Positions 1 to 9,031 are shown, counted from the first letter of the stretch. The stretch: DNA of 64,000 bases from Phycisphaerales bacterium (GCA_020845755.1 JADLFE010000009.1:186001-250000), one strand, 5' to 3'. The notes: generated by a model not told the origin, from the letters alone. Made by a program: numbers and translations.

Positions 1-485
1 TCAAGTCCGGCGGCGGGCACGCGATGGCGGCGGGCCTGTCGCTCGAAGCAGCACGCATCGCCGAATTCACCGAGGCGTTCATCGCGATCGCGAATCGCGC
101 GATCGCGCCCGATCGCCTTGTCGGTTCGCTGTGGGTCGACACCCACGCCGCGATCGAAGAACTGACCGAGGGGGCCGTGCGTCAACTCGCGGCGCTAGCG
201 CCGTTCGGGCAGGGTAATCCGTCGGTGCGGGTGCGATTGACCCGCGCGCGGATGGTGGACAAGCCAAGGGCGCTGGGCACGCAGGGCAAGCACCTCTCGC
301 TGCAACTCGCCGGCGAGGGCGGGCGGCATGTGCGCGTGGTCGCGTGGAACTGGGCAAGCCTGTGGAACCGCTTTGCGAGCGACATCCGCGCCGGGACGAT
401 GATCGAGGCGGTGGTGTCGCCGAAGGTGTCGGACTGGAACGGCCAGGTCGAGCCCGAACTGCTCGACCTGCGCATCGCCGAATAA
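1..485 (+). CDS. recJ: RecJ single-strand DNA exonuclease, C-terminal part
   Basis: The reading frame is open from base 3 and has no start in the window, so the gene is cut by the left edge. The first residues contain GGGHAMAAG, the DHHA1-domain motif of RecJ. The remaining 150 residues fit the RecJ OB-fold tail, with the typical LAPFGQGNP segment near the middle. RecJ degrades single-stranded DNA 5' to 3' in recombination and mismatch repair. The DHH catalytic domain lies outside the window. The next gene is convergent and begins about 10 bases beyond the stop. Confidence 0.9.
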   Translation, partial: KSGGGHAMAAGLSLEAARIAEFTEAFIAIANRAIAPDRLVGSLWVDTHAAIEELTEGAVRQLAALAPFGQGNPSVRVRLTRARMVDKPRALGTQGKHLSLQLAGEGGRHVRVVAWNWASLWNRFASDIRAGTMIEAVVSPKVSDWNGQVEPELLDLRIAE

Positions 486-495
486 CCCGGACGGT

Positions 496-1767
496 TTAGT
501 TCTGTTCGTCGACCTGCGTCAGCATCGCCGCCGCCGCGGGATCTTGCGGGTTGGTCTGCAGCGCCTGCGCGAAAACGGCTCTGGCTTCGTCGGTCCGATT
601 CAGATCCTTGAGGGCCATGCCCTTCAGGATCAGAACGTCGGACTTGGCCCCGAGCGCCATCGCCTTCTCGAAGGCCGCGAGCGCATCGCCGAACTTGGCG
701 TCGCGCCGCAACTGGAGCCCGCGGAGCACATACCCATCGGGCCGCTCGGGAGCCATCGCGATCACCCGCGCGGCACACTGGCGCACGCGGGTCGCGTCCT
801 TCAGGACATAACTCAGGTTTCCGAGTTGAACCCAGGCCTCGGTGTCGGCGGCGCCGGCCTGGCCCTGCGTCAGCGCGATCAGCGCCTCGCGCGCGTCGAG
901 TTTTCGATCGACCTCGATCAGGCAGCGGGCGCGGAGGTGCTGAAGATCGCGGCGCTCCTTGGTATCGGGAGACTTGAGAAGGCGCGAGAGGTTCGACTCC
1001 GCGTCCGCGAACTGCGAGGACGCGACCTGGGCTCGCGCAAGGTCCTCAAGAATGGCGTTATCGTCCGGCGCGAGCAGACGCGCCTCGTTGAAGATCGCGA
1101 CGGCCTTGGCGCTGTCCGAACGCATCATCGCGATGTGCCCGAGCGTCTGACGAACGCCGGCGTTGTTCTCGAAACTCCCACTCCGCTCGTTCAGGTATGT
1201 CTCGGCCTCATCGATCTTGCCGAGATCGATCATCATCTCGGACGTGGCGATCGCATACTGCGCGTTCGAAGGCTCGATCTCGGCGGCTTTCTGGTACGCC
1301 GCGAGCGACTGCTCGCGCCGATTGATGCGCTCGAACGCGATACCCAGGTAATACGGGGCATCGACGAAGGTGGGGTCGAGGGTGGCGGCCTTGTTGAAGG
1401 AGTCGATCGCCCCCTCCAGTTCGCCGCGCTCCATCAGGATGCGCCCTTTCAGCACGTGGCTCTTGGCGACGTTATCGTTGATGGCGAGCGAACGATCAAC
1501 GCCCTTGAGCGCCTTGTCGAGTTCGCCCGCCAGGAACGCCTGGTGGGCCATCTCCCACTCCGTGGCGCTCTTCATGATGTTCATCTTCTCTTTCGCGGCC
1601 GAGATGTGCTCGGTGGTGTAACCGCCGTGCCCGTTGGCGCCGCACCCGCCAACAGCGAGGCCCGATGCCAAAACGAGAAAGGCCCCGACCCGCGTGAGCG
1701 TGTCGAGGCCCCCACACACCTGCTTGTTGTCGAGCGACTTCTGAACGCGGCGGGTCTGGAAAGCCAT
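496..1767 (-). CDS. TPR-repeat lipoprotein
   Basis: A 423-residue protein. The ATG at 1767 follows AAGGAGA, so it is preferred over an in-frame start six codons upstream. Residues 20-43 form a signal segment ending in AVGGC, a plausible lipobox. The rest is at least eight tetratricopeptide repeats, recognisable from repeated A-x-x-x-x-P-x(4)-A patterns such as AIDSFNKAATLDPTFVDAPY. It lies 40 bases downstream of the secretin gene on the same strand and probably belongs to the same operon. By analogy with PilF/PilW-type pilotins and TPR lipoproteins, it may help assemble the secretin or dock the pilus at the outer membrane; that role is inference. Confidence 0.75.
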   Translation of the reverse strand: MAFQTRRVQKSLDNKQVCGGLDTLTRVGAFLVLASGLAVGGCGANGHGGYTTEHISAAKEKMNIMKSATEWEMAHQAFLAGELDKALKGVDRSLAINDNVAKSHVLKGRILMERGELEGAIDSFNKAATLDPTFVDAPYYLGIAFERINRREQSLAAYQKAAEIEPSNAQYAIATSEMMIDLGKIDEAETYLNERSGSFENNAGVRQTLGHIAMMRSDSAKAVAIFNEARLLAPDDNAILEDLARAQVASSQFADAESNLSRLLKSPDTKERRDLQHLRARCLIEVDRKLDAREALIALTQGQAGAADTEAWVQLGNLSYVLKDATRVRQCAARVIAMAPERPDGYVLRGLQLRRDAKFGDALAAFEKAMALGAKSDVLILKGMALKDLNRTDEARAVFAQALQTNPQDPAAAAMLTQVDEQN

Positions 1768-1807
1768 GGTCGGTTCTCCTTGCACCCGCGCCTCAATGTC
1801 GCGGGCG

Positions 1808-4800
1808 TTACTTCTGCTCGGCGGGCGGGCCTGTGTCGTCCTGGCCCTTGGTCACGGTCGTCTCGGTCTTCTCGTCGTCGTCGCTCGGACGCAGGAAGTC
1901 AAAGATCCCCCAACTGGACTTCTTCTTCTTGGCTTCCTGCGCGGCCTTGGTCTTGGCGGCCTTGCTGTCCTTGGTGTTCGCCTTGGCGGTCTTCGAGTTC
2001 GTCGAGGCGTTCGTCTTGCCCGTCGTGACGCCCGACTTGCCGGGCTTCACTTCCTTGACGCTCGGTTCCTTGACGGTCTTGCTCTTGGACTTGGCGTTCG
2101 CATTGTTTGCGGATGCCGGGGTGGACTTGGACGTGGACTGGGCGTCCGACGACGAGCCGGCCGCGGTCTTGTTGTCGGCGTTCTGGGACGACAAGTTCTC
2201 TGACTCTGACGAGTTCTCGGCGTTTTGCGAGGCATTCGCCTGATCGCCGCCCTGAACGTTGATCGCGTTGGTCAGAAGTTCAAGGTTTGACTTCTCGCCG
2301 TGGACGACACCGGAGGTCGTGCTCTCGCTTGCCTCAAAGCCGGCGTTGGGCTGGGAGGCGGTTTCACTCGACGGCGTGCCGGTGCCCTCGTTGGTCGCGT
2401 TCGTGTTATTGCCGACCTGGTCGGTACCGCCATGAGTTGTGCTGCTTGTCACCCCCGCCGCTGCCGTGTCGGTCTGCGTCGCATCTGTGTTGGTGCTCTC
2501 CGGGGCTGTGGTCGTTGCGGTCGGCGTGGCTGCCGTCGTCGCCTCGGTCGGGGTGCCGGCTGAAGTCTCGGTGTTGGTGGGCGCCGCATCGGACGGGCTC
2601 GTCTGGGTCGGGATTCCATTCGCGGTCGCGCCGGTGTCGCTGTTGGAAGTTGAAGTAGAAGTCGCGCTCGCGGCGGAGGTCGCCTCGGTCGCACTCGGGT
2701 TGTTCGTGGCCGTGCTCGTATCCACGGAATTGACAGGCGTCGGTTCGGTGCTCGCCGGTGCCGAACCCGTCGTGGCGTCGGTCGCCGGGACCGCGCCACC
2801 CGGTGTGGTGGTCGTCGCGCCGACCTCGGTCGGGGTGGGAGTGGAAGCATCCGTCGGAGCAGCCTGGCGTTCGGCCTGTGTGCCGGCGACGGCTGTCTCG
2901 GCGCTGGTCGTGTTCCCCGTCTGGCTGGTGGCGCCGGTATCTGTTGTGCCGGAGGTCGCGCTGGTTGTCGTGGCACTCACGGGCGTGCCCGCGTTCGTTG
3001 TGCCGGCGATCGAACCCGAGTCATACGAATCAGCGCTGCCCGTCGTGCTCATGCCTTGATCGGTCGTGGTGTTGTCGGGCGTCGCGGGAGTCACCTGGCT
3101 CGGCGTCTCCGTGTTATTCGGCGTGGGCGGAGTGAAGTCATTGGTCTCCGGCGTCGGTTCCGTCGCCGGCTGAGTCTCCGGCTGTGTCGTGTTATTGAAG
3201 TTCGGCTCGGTCTGAGGCTGGGTCTGCGGATCAGCCGCGGGCTGCTCGCGCAAGTCCGGTGTCGCGAACGTGTTGGAACTCGAATCAAAGTTCTCATTGG
3301 TCGTCGGCTGGCTCGACGGCACGTCGCTGGGCGTGAATGTCACGCTCGCGGTGTCCTCGTTCGTGGTCGTATGTGACTCGCCCTGCGCACCGGTGTGCTG
3401 GTGCGTGCCGTGATTTGCGTCGTGGTTCTCGGGCGTCGGCCAGTGGTTGGGGTCGTACTCAAACTTCGAGGTCTTCAGTTCGGTTTTGACCTCGTTGTTG
3501 ACGATGTCCTCCATCAGGCTCCGGCTCGACCAGGTGTTCACGTCGCCGCCCAGTTCCTTCAGCAACCCGATCGCATCGGGCTGGTTCTCGTTGAGCGAGA
3601 GCGACTGCTGCAACTTCCAGCGGGCCTTCTCGGTATCGCCGGCCGCGGCGAGCTTCTGGGCCTCGATGAGTTTCATACCCGTCATCTTGTCACGGCTCCA
3701 GGGGAGGAGCCCCTCACGCGAGCCGGTCCGCGCGTGATCGACATAGTCCTTGGCGATCTTGCCCTGCTTGGAGAGCAGTTCATCCTTCACGATCGACGGC
3801 GTGATGAGGAAGATGATCTCGGAACGCTGCACCTCATCCTCGTGCCCGCGGAAGGCGTTTCCGATCAGCGGGATGTCGCCCAGGAACGGGACCTGCTTGC
3901 GGCTCGATTTGGTCGACTCGCGGAACAAGCCACCGAGCACGATCGTCTGGCCGTCCTTCACCATGACGTTGGTAACCAGTTCGTTGGTGATCTCGTCGGG
4001 GATGGTGACAGCGGCGCCGGTGACGTCGGTCGCGTCGCGGATAATCGCTTCCGAGACCTGCGGCTTGAGTTCCATGCGGATCATGTTGTCGTTGAGCGAC
4101 ACGAAGGGACGGAAGTAGAGCTGGGTACCAGTATCGAGGAACTCGACCGTCTGCGTCGTGGTCGTGTCCGTGGACGTGGTGCTCAGATAACCGACCTTGC
4201 GACCGACCAGGACCCGCGAGGGCTGGCGGTTGACGGCCAAGATCTTGGGATTCGAGAGGATCGTCGTGTCCGACACTTCGTCGAGCATCTTGACGAAGAC
4301 GGCGACGTCCTTGTCCACCAGGCCGATCTTCAGCGTGCCGGGGCCGGCGGTGTTGCCGGGTGAACTGACCAGACCGCGACCTTCGTCGTCGGCGGGAACC
4401 TGCAGCGGAACGCTGCTGCCGCCCGTGAGCTGCCCGCCCTTGCCGGTGATCATGGAATCAACGGCTTTGAGTGGGCCGCCGATGCCGGAGAAGTCGGCGA
4501 AGTTCATGTCGGCGATGAGAGAGAAATCGACGCCGAAGGCGTTGTTCTCGTTGAGCGCGGTCTGGACGATCGTCGCCTCGACGAGCACCTGGGCGGGCTT
4601 GCTGTCCAGGCCCTTCAGGAGTTTCTCGATCTCCGCGACGTTCTGCTCGTAGTCATAGACAACAAGCGTCGCGTCCAAGGCGTATTCGTCCGCTCCGGTC
4701 GGCGTGTCGCCGGGGATCGAGAAGTCCTTGGTCTTGCCTGGCGTCTTGATCGATCCGCCCTCGGAGAGAAGCGGCTTGACGAACTCGGCGGCGTCGATGG

Positions 4801-5428
4801 CGTTCAGATAACTGAGCGTGACGAGTTTGGAAACGCGGACGCGCGATTCCTGCTCGATCTGCTTCAACTCTTCGAGCGTGTGGACATAGATCATGTTGCC
4901 GCGATCGATGTAGCCGTAGCCGTTCGGGTGCAGGATGGCGTCGAGGGCCTCGTAGAAGGTCACGCCGTAGAGGTTCGCCGAGACCTTGGCGTTGGCGATT
5001 CCGCCGGAGGCGACGATGTTTCGCTGGCTCTGAATCGAGAGCATCTCGAGGACCTTGGAGAGGTCCTCGTTGTTGAGGTGCAGGTCAACGATGAGGTTAT
5101 CGTCGACCTTCACGTCGTCAGGATCGGGCGTGTTGCCCGGCTCGGATACGCCTCGGGTATCCTGCGCCGATTCACTCTGGGGATTCGACGCGGGCGTCGC
5201 CTGCACGGGCGGCGTGAAGTTGCGGTTCTGGCTCGTGCCGTTCTGCGCCTGCTTCGGCGTCGGAGGGAGCATCGGGAGATTGGACAGCCCGGTGTTGACT
5301 GGTGGCTGCGCAGACTGCGCGAGGGTCGCGCTGCTCCCGGCCATCATCACGACCGCGACCGCCGACCAGGTCGCCTGACGATTGAAACGACCGTTGACAT
5401 CACGCCGATCGGTGGGCTTGTGCCGCAT
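1808..5428 (-). CDS. GspD/PilQ-type secretin with a long low-complexity C-terminal tail
   Basis: The start chosen is the ATG at 5428, preceded by AGAGGAAG and followed by a signal peptide (residues 1-38), giving 1206 residues; the frame is open further upstream but that part is not protein-like. Residues 110-180 are an STN/N0 domain, 195-280 an N1-like domain, and 280-550 the secretin core, with IPLIGNAFRG and FLITPSIV signatures. Residues 580-640 look TPR-like. From about 690 to 1060 the chain is almost entirely Thr, Ser, Ala, Pro, Asn and Gln, then Lys/Ser/Ala-rich until a C-terminal SSWGIFDFLRPSDDD patch. Secretins form the outer-membrane pore of type II secretion and type IV pili. The core matches the family length; the tail roughly doubles it and is unusual. 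Confidence 0.88.
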   Translation of the reverse strand: MRHKPTDRRDVNGRFNRQATWSAVAVVMMAGSSATLAQSAQPPVNTGLSNLPMLPPTPKQAQNGTSQNRNFTPPVQATPASNPQSESAQDTRGVSEPGNTPDPDDVKVDDNLIVDLHLNNEDLSKVLEMLSIQSQRNIVASGGIANAKVSANLYGVTFYEALDAILHPNGYGYIDRGNMIYVHTLEELKQIEQESRVRVSKLVTLSYLNAIDAAEFVKPLLSEGGSIKTPGKTKDFSIPGDTPTGADEYALDATLVVYDYEQNVAEIEKLLKGLDSKPAQVLVEATIVQTALNENNAFGVDFSLIADMNFADFSGIGGPLKAVDSMITGKGGQLTGGSSVPLQVPADDEGRGLVSSPGNTAGPGTLKIGLVDKDVAVFVKMLDEVSDTTILSNPKILAVNRQPSRVLVGRKVGYLSTTSTDTTTTQTVEFLDTGTQLYFRPFVSLNDNMIRMELKPQVSEAIIRDATDVTGAAVTIPDEITNELVTNVMVKDGQTIVLGGLFRESTKSSRKQVPFLGDIPLIGNAFRGHEDEVQRSEIIFLITPSIVKDELLSKQGKIAKDYVDHARTGSREGLLPWSRDKMTGMKLIEAQKLAAAGDTEKARWKLQQSLSLNENQPDAIGLLKELGGDVNTWSSRSLMEDIVNNEVKTELKTSKFEYDPNHWPTPENHDANHGTHQHTGAQGESHTTTNEDTASVTFTPSDVPSSQPTTNENFDSSSNTFATPDLREQPAADPQTQPQTEPNFNNTTQPETQPATEPTPETNDFTPPTPNNTETPSQVTPATPDNTTTDQGMSTTGSADSYDSGSIAGTTNAGTPVSATTTSATSGTTDTGATSQTGNTTSAETAVAGTQAERQAAPTDASTPTPTEVGATTTTPGGAVPATDATTGSAPASTEPTPVNSVDTSTATNNPSATEATSAASATSTSTSNSDTGATANGIPTQTSPSDAAPTNTETSAGTPTEATTAATPTATTTAPESTNTDATQTDTAAAGVTSSTTHGGTDQVGNNTNATNEGTGTPSSETASQPNAGFEASESTTSGVVHGEKSNLELLTNAINVQGGDQANASQNAENSSESENLSSQNADNKTAAGSSSDAQSTSKSTPASANNANAKSKSKTVKEPSVKEVKPGKSGVTTGKTNASTNSKTAKANTKDSKAAKTKAAQEAKKKKSSWGIFDFLRPSDDDEKTETTVTKGQDDTGPPAEQK

Positions 5429-5883
5429 GACGAGTCTTCCTCTTGTCTGCCCGTGGGTGGGTCCCGATCGGCGGCCTTTCCGCCGGCGCGCCCCGAGTTG
5501 GGCGCTGGTGCATGGGCGAAACCCGCCCACGGAGCACGATCGTTTTCGGCCCGTTGTCAATCGTGCTTGGCCAACAATCGCTTTTCGCACCTTCGTGTGG
5601 TCGGTCTCGAACGCACAGCGCGATTGTGCCGTTTGGGAAAGCGCCACGTCAAGCGAAGTTTGCGCGGCGGAAGGAGAACGTGCGATCATGGCACGCCGGT
5701 CATTGCTCCGCACCATGCGCCGCCGCGACACGCCGCGCCGGCGACGTGAAGTCACTCCGGACACGCGGGGCTTCGACGAGAACACGCCGCCCCGATCTCG
5801 TTCCATGATGTCAGATGAATGGGTGGGCGCACACCCACGCCGCGGGTCGGCGCGAGCACCGGATCAGCACACGACCCCGCTCG
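5429..5883. other. intergenic stretch upstream of the secretin gene
   Basis: The 455 bases hold no supported gene. An open frame in phase with the secretin extends through them, but its product is Arg/Ser-rich with no conserved pattern, as expected of chance open frames in GC-rich DNA. A secretin promoter may lie here, but no convincing -35/-10 pair was found. Confidence 0.4.
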
Positions 5884-6162
5884 TCATTCGAACGGCGGGA
5901 TGCGATCGCGCTTCGACCAGTCCTCGTTCGGGGTGGGTGTTGCATCGCCCTTGGGAAGCGCGGGGCGATCGGCGTTTGTCCTCCGATAACCGGCGGGATG
6001 CGCAACCTCCATCGACGGATCCGCCACCGCTGTGCGCGGGATCCCGTTCACCAGGCGGAGTTTGGTCCACAAAAGCAGCGTCGCCGCCAGCGCGCACATC
6101 CCGAGCACGGCCGTGAACGGCCGGACGCGACGTCGACGATCCTGGGTCCGTGTCTGGCTCAC
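5884..6162 (-). CDS. small single-pass membrane protein of the pilus cluster
   Basis: A 92-residue protein starting 6 bases after the stop of the GspH-like gene. After a basic N-terminus (TRTQDRRRRVR) comes one hydrophobic segment, roughly residues 17-33 (TAVLGMCALAATLLLWT), then a polar Pro/Arg-rich tail. No family was recognised. Size, topology and position suggest an accessory inner-membrane component of the pseudopilus machine, but this rests on context only. Confidence 0.5.
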   Translation of the reverse strand: MSQTRTQDRRRRVRPFTAVLGMCALAATLLLWTKLRLVNGIPRTAVADPSMEVAHPAGYRRTNADRPALPKGDATPTPNEDWSKRDRIPPFE

Positions 6163-6168
6163 GCGCGA

Positions 6169-6678
6169 TCAACCCCCCGTTCGGGCAACGGTGATGCGCC
6201 CGGTGTATGCCTCGACGGTGATGGTGAACTCCTGGCCCGAGCCCGAAACCACGATCGTGCCGTTCGACGCCGGATCGCTCCCCATCGGCTCCTGCACGGG
6301 CGATCCCATCTCGTCAAACACCAGCGTCGTATCGTCGTCGAAATCCGCGCTGGTGATCCGCGCGTCGCCGAACTCCGCGCCCTGGATAACCGTCCGCCGC
6401 ACCAGGTCGTTCTCCACGTCCAACTCGGCGCTGTTCACGTCGACGATTGAATACCCGTTGTGATCCGTGTCGAACACGATGGCGCGCCCCTTCTGGAACG
6501 CCAACGCGTCGGACTGTGCCTCGGTCAGGTCCGCGACGATCGTGCGTACAGCCGCCTGCACACGCAACGATCCCGTGCCCCCCATCGAGGGCACGATCAA
6601 CGCCGCCGCGATCCCCAGTACGAGAATCACGATCAGAAGTTCGATCAGCGTGTACGCACGCGCCGTCCGACGACGCAT
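6169..6678 (-). CDS. GspH/FimT-like pseudopilin
   Basis: A 169-residue prepilin-like protein. After the basic leader MRRRTARA comes the type IV prepilin signature YTLIELLIVILVLGIAAALI, with the conserved Glu at position 5 of the mature chain. The C-terminal beta-rich part (TEAQSDALAFQKGRAIVFD, then GSGQEFTITVEAYTGRITV) fits the GspH/FimT family of minor pseudopilins that cap or initiate the pseudopilus. It should be cleaved and N-methylated by a prepilin peptidase encoded elsewhere. Confidence 0.85.
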   Translation of the reverse strand: MRRRTARAYTLIELLIVILVLGIAAALIVPSMGGTGSLRVQAAVRTIVADLTEAQSDALAFQKGRAIVFDTDHNGYSIVDVNSAELDVENDLVRRTVIQGAEFGDARITSADFDDDTTLVFDEMGSPVQEPMGSDPASNGTIVVSGSGQEFTITVEAYTGRITVARTGG

Positions 6679-6700
6679 CGGTCCCCCCTCCTCTCCGGCA

Positions 6701-7039
6701 TCAGTTCGCCTTGGTCGGCGCGACGCCGGAGTCCTTCTGCTGAGGCATCTCGGTGATCTTGATGCCCCTCTTGAGCGTCGCTTCCAGTTGCGACACCTTC
6801 GTGTTCAGCGACTTGAGTTCGGCGATGATCTGCTTGCGCTGGTCGGCGGGGTTCACACGCCCGGTCGGATCGACGATCTCTTCTTCCGGCGGCTGGGCCA
6901 GCGCGGTCGACACGCCGAGCACACGCCCGTCCGACGGCGCACGATCAAAGATCAGCACGCCGACACCGGCGACCAGCAGCGTGAGCATCAGGTTGTGATA
7001 CGCGTGACGAGGGCGCGAGGTGGGTGTGGTGGATTCCAT
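6701..7039 (-). CDS. small membrane protein of the pilus cluster, coiled-coil
   Basis: A 112-residue protein. The ATG at 7039 is preceded by GAGG at about 6 bases; a second in-frame ATG at 7051 gives four more residues and cannot be excluded. One membrane segment is visible (LMLTLLVAGVGVLIF), then a Pro/Glu-rich linker and a short predicted coiled coil (LKSLNTKVSQLEATLKRG). That architecture resembles small assembly proteins such as PilO/GspM in outline, but no sequence signature supports an assignment. It sits between two pilin genes. Confidence 0.5.
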   Translation of the reverse strand: MESTTPTSRPRHAYHNLMLTLLVAGVGVLIFDRAPSDGRVLGVSTALAQPPEEEIVDPTGRVNPADQRKQIIAELKSLNTKVSQLEATLKRGIKITEMPQQKDSGVAPTKAN

Positions 7040-7097
7040 GCGTGGCCTCATCGGGCATTCACAGGCCCGCCATCAGAGAAACTTTCCAAAGTCATGA

Positions 7098-7520
7098 TCA
7101 CTCGCGCGGGAGCGCCCGGTCCTGAACGTTGAACCCTCCCGCGTACACCGTGCCCGTCGTCGGGTCGTAGATCCACGCGTAGTCCCCCTGCCAGACGTCG
7201 TCGGCGCTGTCGCCGATCACGATCTTCCTGGAGTTCTCGGGCCTCACCCACGCGTTCACGGGAGCATTCCGCATGTAGTCCGGCAAGAGTTCGCCCCACG
7301 TCCCGTCCCCCTCGGTCACCGCGGGGTACGCGCTGGCGTTCCTCACAAAGTACACCGCCAGGGCACGCCGAACCTTGTCCAACTGATCCAGCGTCGCGGT
7401 CTCCGAACTCTGCTCAACCGCGTTCGTGAACTTCGGCACGACGATCGAGGCCAGGATCCCGAGGATCACCACCACGATCAGGATTTCGACGAGCGTAAAG
7501 GCCCGGCGTAGTGCTCGCAT
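7098..7520 (-). CDS. GspG-like major pseudopilin (copy 2)
   Basis: A 140-residue protein starting at 7520 with GGAG upstream. The leader MRALRRA is followed by FTLVEILIVVVILGILASIV, an ideal type IV prepilin N-terminus with Glu5. The segment around residues 45-75 (QLDKVRRALAVYFVRNASAYP) matches the GspG alpha1-C/loop pattern. About 100 bases separate it from a second pilin with a nearly identical N-terminus, so the pair probably arose by duplication. Confidence 0.88.
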   Translation of the reverse strand: MRALRRAFTLVEILIVVVILGILASIVVPKFTNAVEQSSETATLDQLDKVRRALAVYFVRNASAYPAVTEGDGTWGELLPDYMRNAPVNAWVRPENSRKIVIGDSADDVWQGDYAWIYDPTTGTVYAGGFNVQDRALPRE

Positions 7521-7624
7521 GCTTGGAACTCCGGCGAAACCATCACTCGTCGATCGCGATAACAAAGACGGCCGGGCCCGGTCAAGGGTCCGGCCGTTCT
7601 GGTTCAACTCAGATCAGCACGCGA

Positions 7625-8062
7625 TTACGGAGTGCCCGGGGTCATCGTCTCGGTCGACTCATCGTAATAGCAGGCGCCGATCACGCCGGTATCCTCGTCG
7701 TAGTGCCAGCCGTTGCCTTCCGTGGCTTCAGCGGCAATCACCGGCGAACCGTTGTAGGGGTTCTTGGCCGGCGCCTTCAGATAGTTCCCGTCGATCAGCG
7801 CGCCCCACCCCATGTCGGCAAAGTCGGCGTTGGCCGAGTCGGCGGACAACTGAGCAAGCGTCGGGTACGCGTTGTTGCGGGCGCGATACAACTCCAACTG
7901 ATTCTGGATGCTCTTGATCTGCGCACGCAGATTGCCCACCTGGGCGTCCTGCGTCGCGTTCGTGAACTGCGGAACGACGATGGCGGCGAGAATGCCGAGG
8001 ATGACGACGACGATCAGGATTTCGACGAGCGTGAAGGCCTTGCTCAAACGGCGGGTACGCAT
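7625..8062 (-). CDS. GspG-like major pseudopilin (copy 1)
   Basis: A 145-residue protein starting at an ATG with GAGGAG eleven bases upstream. MRTRRLSKA precedes FTLVEILIVVVILGILAAIV, the prepilin peptidase site and hydrophobic spine. The next helix (LRAQIKSIQNQLELYRARNNAYP) is the classic GspG signature, and NPYNGSPV near residue 105 resembles the family's KDPWGNPY motif. It is first in the cluster and has the strongest ribosome site, consistent with the most abundant subunit of the pseudopilus. Confidence 0.9.
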   Translation of the reverse strand: MRTRRLSKAFTLVEILIVVVILGILAAIVVPQFTNATQDAQVGNLRAQIKSIQNQLELYRARNNAYPTLAQLSADSANADFADMGWGALIDGNYLKAPAKNPYNGSPVIAAEATEGNGWHYDEDTGVIGACYYDESTETMTPGTP

Positions 8063-8417
8063 GCTGCTGACTCCTCAATTCCGGACGTTCGGACCGGGCC
8101 GCGGGCCCGAGGTCCGCAAGCCGAACGATCGATCGCGACACACGACCGACCCTTAATCCCCATCGCACGCTCGGGGCGCCCGACGGATTCCGTGGCCCAA
8201 CGCCACGAACGCTTCTGACATCGGATTCAGGAGTTGCGCACTTGCGGCCGCGGACCGCGACGCCCGCCGCGACCCGTCGGTTGTGCGCTCTATATCGATG
8301 GCAACGCCCCCACCCCTGCCTGGGTTGCGCCGGGGCACGCCCGAAAATGAAAAAACCCGGGCCGATAAGCCCGGGCTGGTCGTGATTCTCGGTGCTGAGA
8401 GCCGTGATCGACTCCGG
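8063..8417. other. intergenic stretch upstream of the pilin cluster
   Basis: It separates the pilin cluster from the gene at 8418, and both are on the minus strand. It contains the terminator of the upstream gene (8350-8376) and presumably the pilin promoter. A GC-rich imperfect hairpin lies at about 8085-8125 in the pilin 5' region (GGACCGGGCC facing GGCCCGAGGTCC). No clear -35/-10 or sigma-54 site was seen. Confidence 0.4.
8350..8376 (-). terminator. Rho-independent terminator
   Basis: On the minus strand this reads CCCGGGC-TTATCG-GCCCGGG followed by TTTTTT. The 7-bp GC-only stem, 6-base loop and T-run are a textbook intrinsic terminator, 40 bases past the stop of the secreted protein gene at 8418-8978. 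Confidence 0.85.
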
Positions 8418-8978
8418 TCACGGGTTTGGGTCGATGACGACAGGGTAAAACTTGCAGATGTACTTCTGTTCTGCTCCGCACTTCACGGTAGTGCCGCTGC
8501 AATCCCCAGGCTTGCATGTCAACGTCGTCCGATCCGAACAGTCACAAATCGTTCCCGAGAGAATCTGAATCGAGTCTCCAGCCGCCTGCACAACAAAAGT
8601 TGCCGGTCTGCGCCCGGGCACGTTGAGTTCCACGAGCCATGTTGTTCCGTTCGGGTTATCGACAGCTCCGGTAAGGGTCGGTTGCCCAGCGACAAACCGC
8701 CCAGAGAACTCGTAGCGAGAATGCGCTGTCGCGCGCGACGAAAGGTCGCCCACCGGGGTGCCGTCGATCGACATGGAAAAAGAAGCGGATGCCTCGCTCC
8801 AATACAGCACGACACCCTGGTAGCCAAGCAGGAGTCGACCCGATTCGAGTTCCGAAGTAGCGTTGGTAACGAGCGGCTGGGTCGGCACCCCGCACGCAGC
8901 CGCCGCGCTCAGGCTCGGGTCCGACGAGGTCGCCACGCCGGAAAACAGGGCGATCGATCCAAGAAGGCTCAGCATCAT
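8418..8978 (-). CDS. secreted Cys-rich protein of unknown function
   Basis: A 186-residue protein. The ATG at 8978 is preceded by AAAGGAG at 8 bases and opens a signal peptide (MMLSLLGSIALFSGVA), which decides the start against an upstream in-frame codon. The middle is beta-rich with no recognised domain. The C-terminal 45 residues carry seven cysteines (ICDCSDRTTLTCKPGDC and onward), suggesting disulfides and export. It follows the gene at 9032-10015 by 53 bases and ends at a strong terminator, so the two probably form an operon. Confidence 0.6.
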   Translation of the reverse strand: MMLSLLGSIALFSGVATSSDPSLSAAAACGVPTQPLVTNATSELESGRLLLGYQGVVLYWSEASASFSMSIDGTPVGDLSSRATAHSRYEFSGRFVAGQPTLTGAVDNPNGTTWLVELNVPGRRPATFVVQAAGDSIQILSGTICDCSDRTTLTCKPGDCSGTTVKCGAEQKYICKFYPVVIDPNP

Positions 8979-9031
8979 CGAAAGAACTCCTTTCACAATG
9001 AGTTCGACGGGCCGGGAACATCCCAAGACGG

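Noticed and set aside
1840-3400. Long plus-strand open frames opposite the secretin tail.
   Set aside because: They mirror the Thr/Ser-rich codons of the real gene and give Val/Ala/Ser- or Arg-rich nonsense without motifs.
5429-5806. The secretin frame continues 126 codons upstream of the chosen start.
   Set aside because: The extra part is Arg/Ser-rich without signal peptide or motif, and the ATG at 5428 has a ribosome site and a signal sequence.
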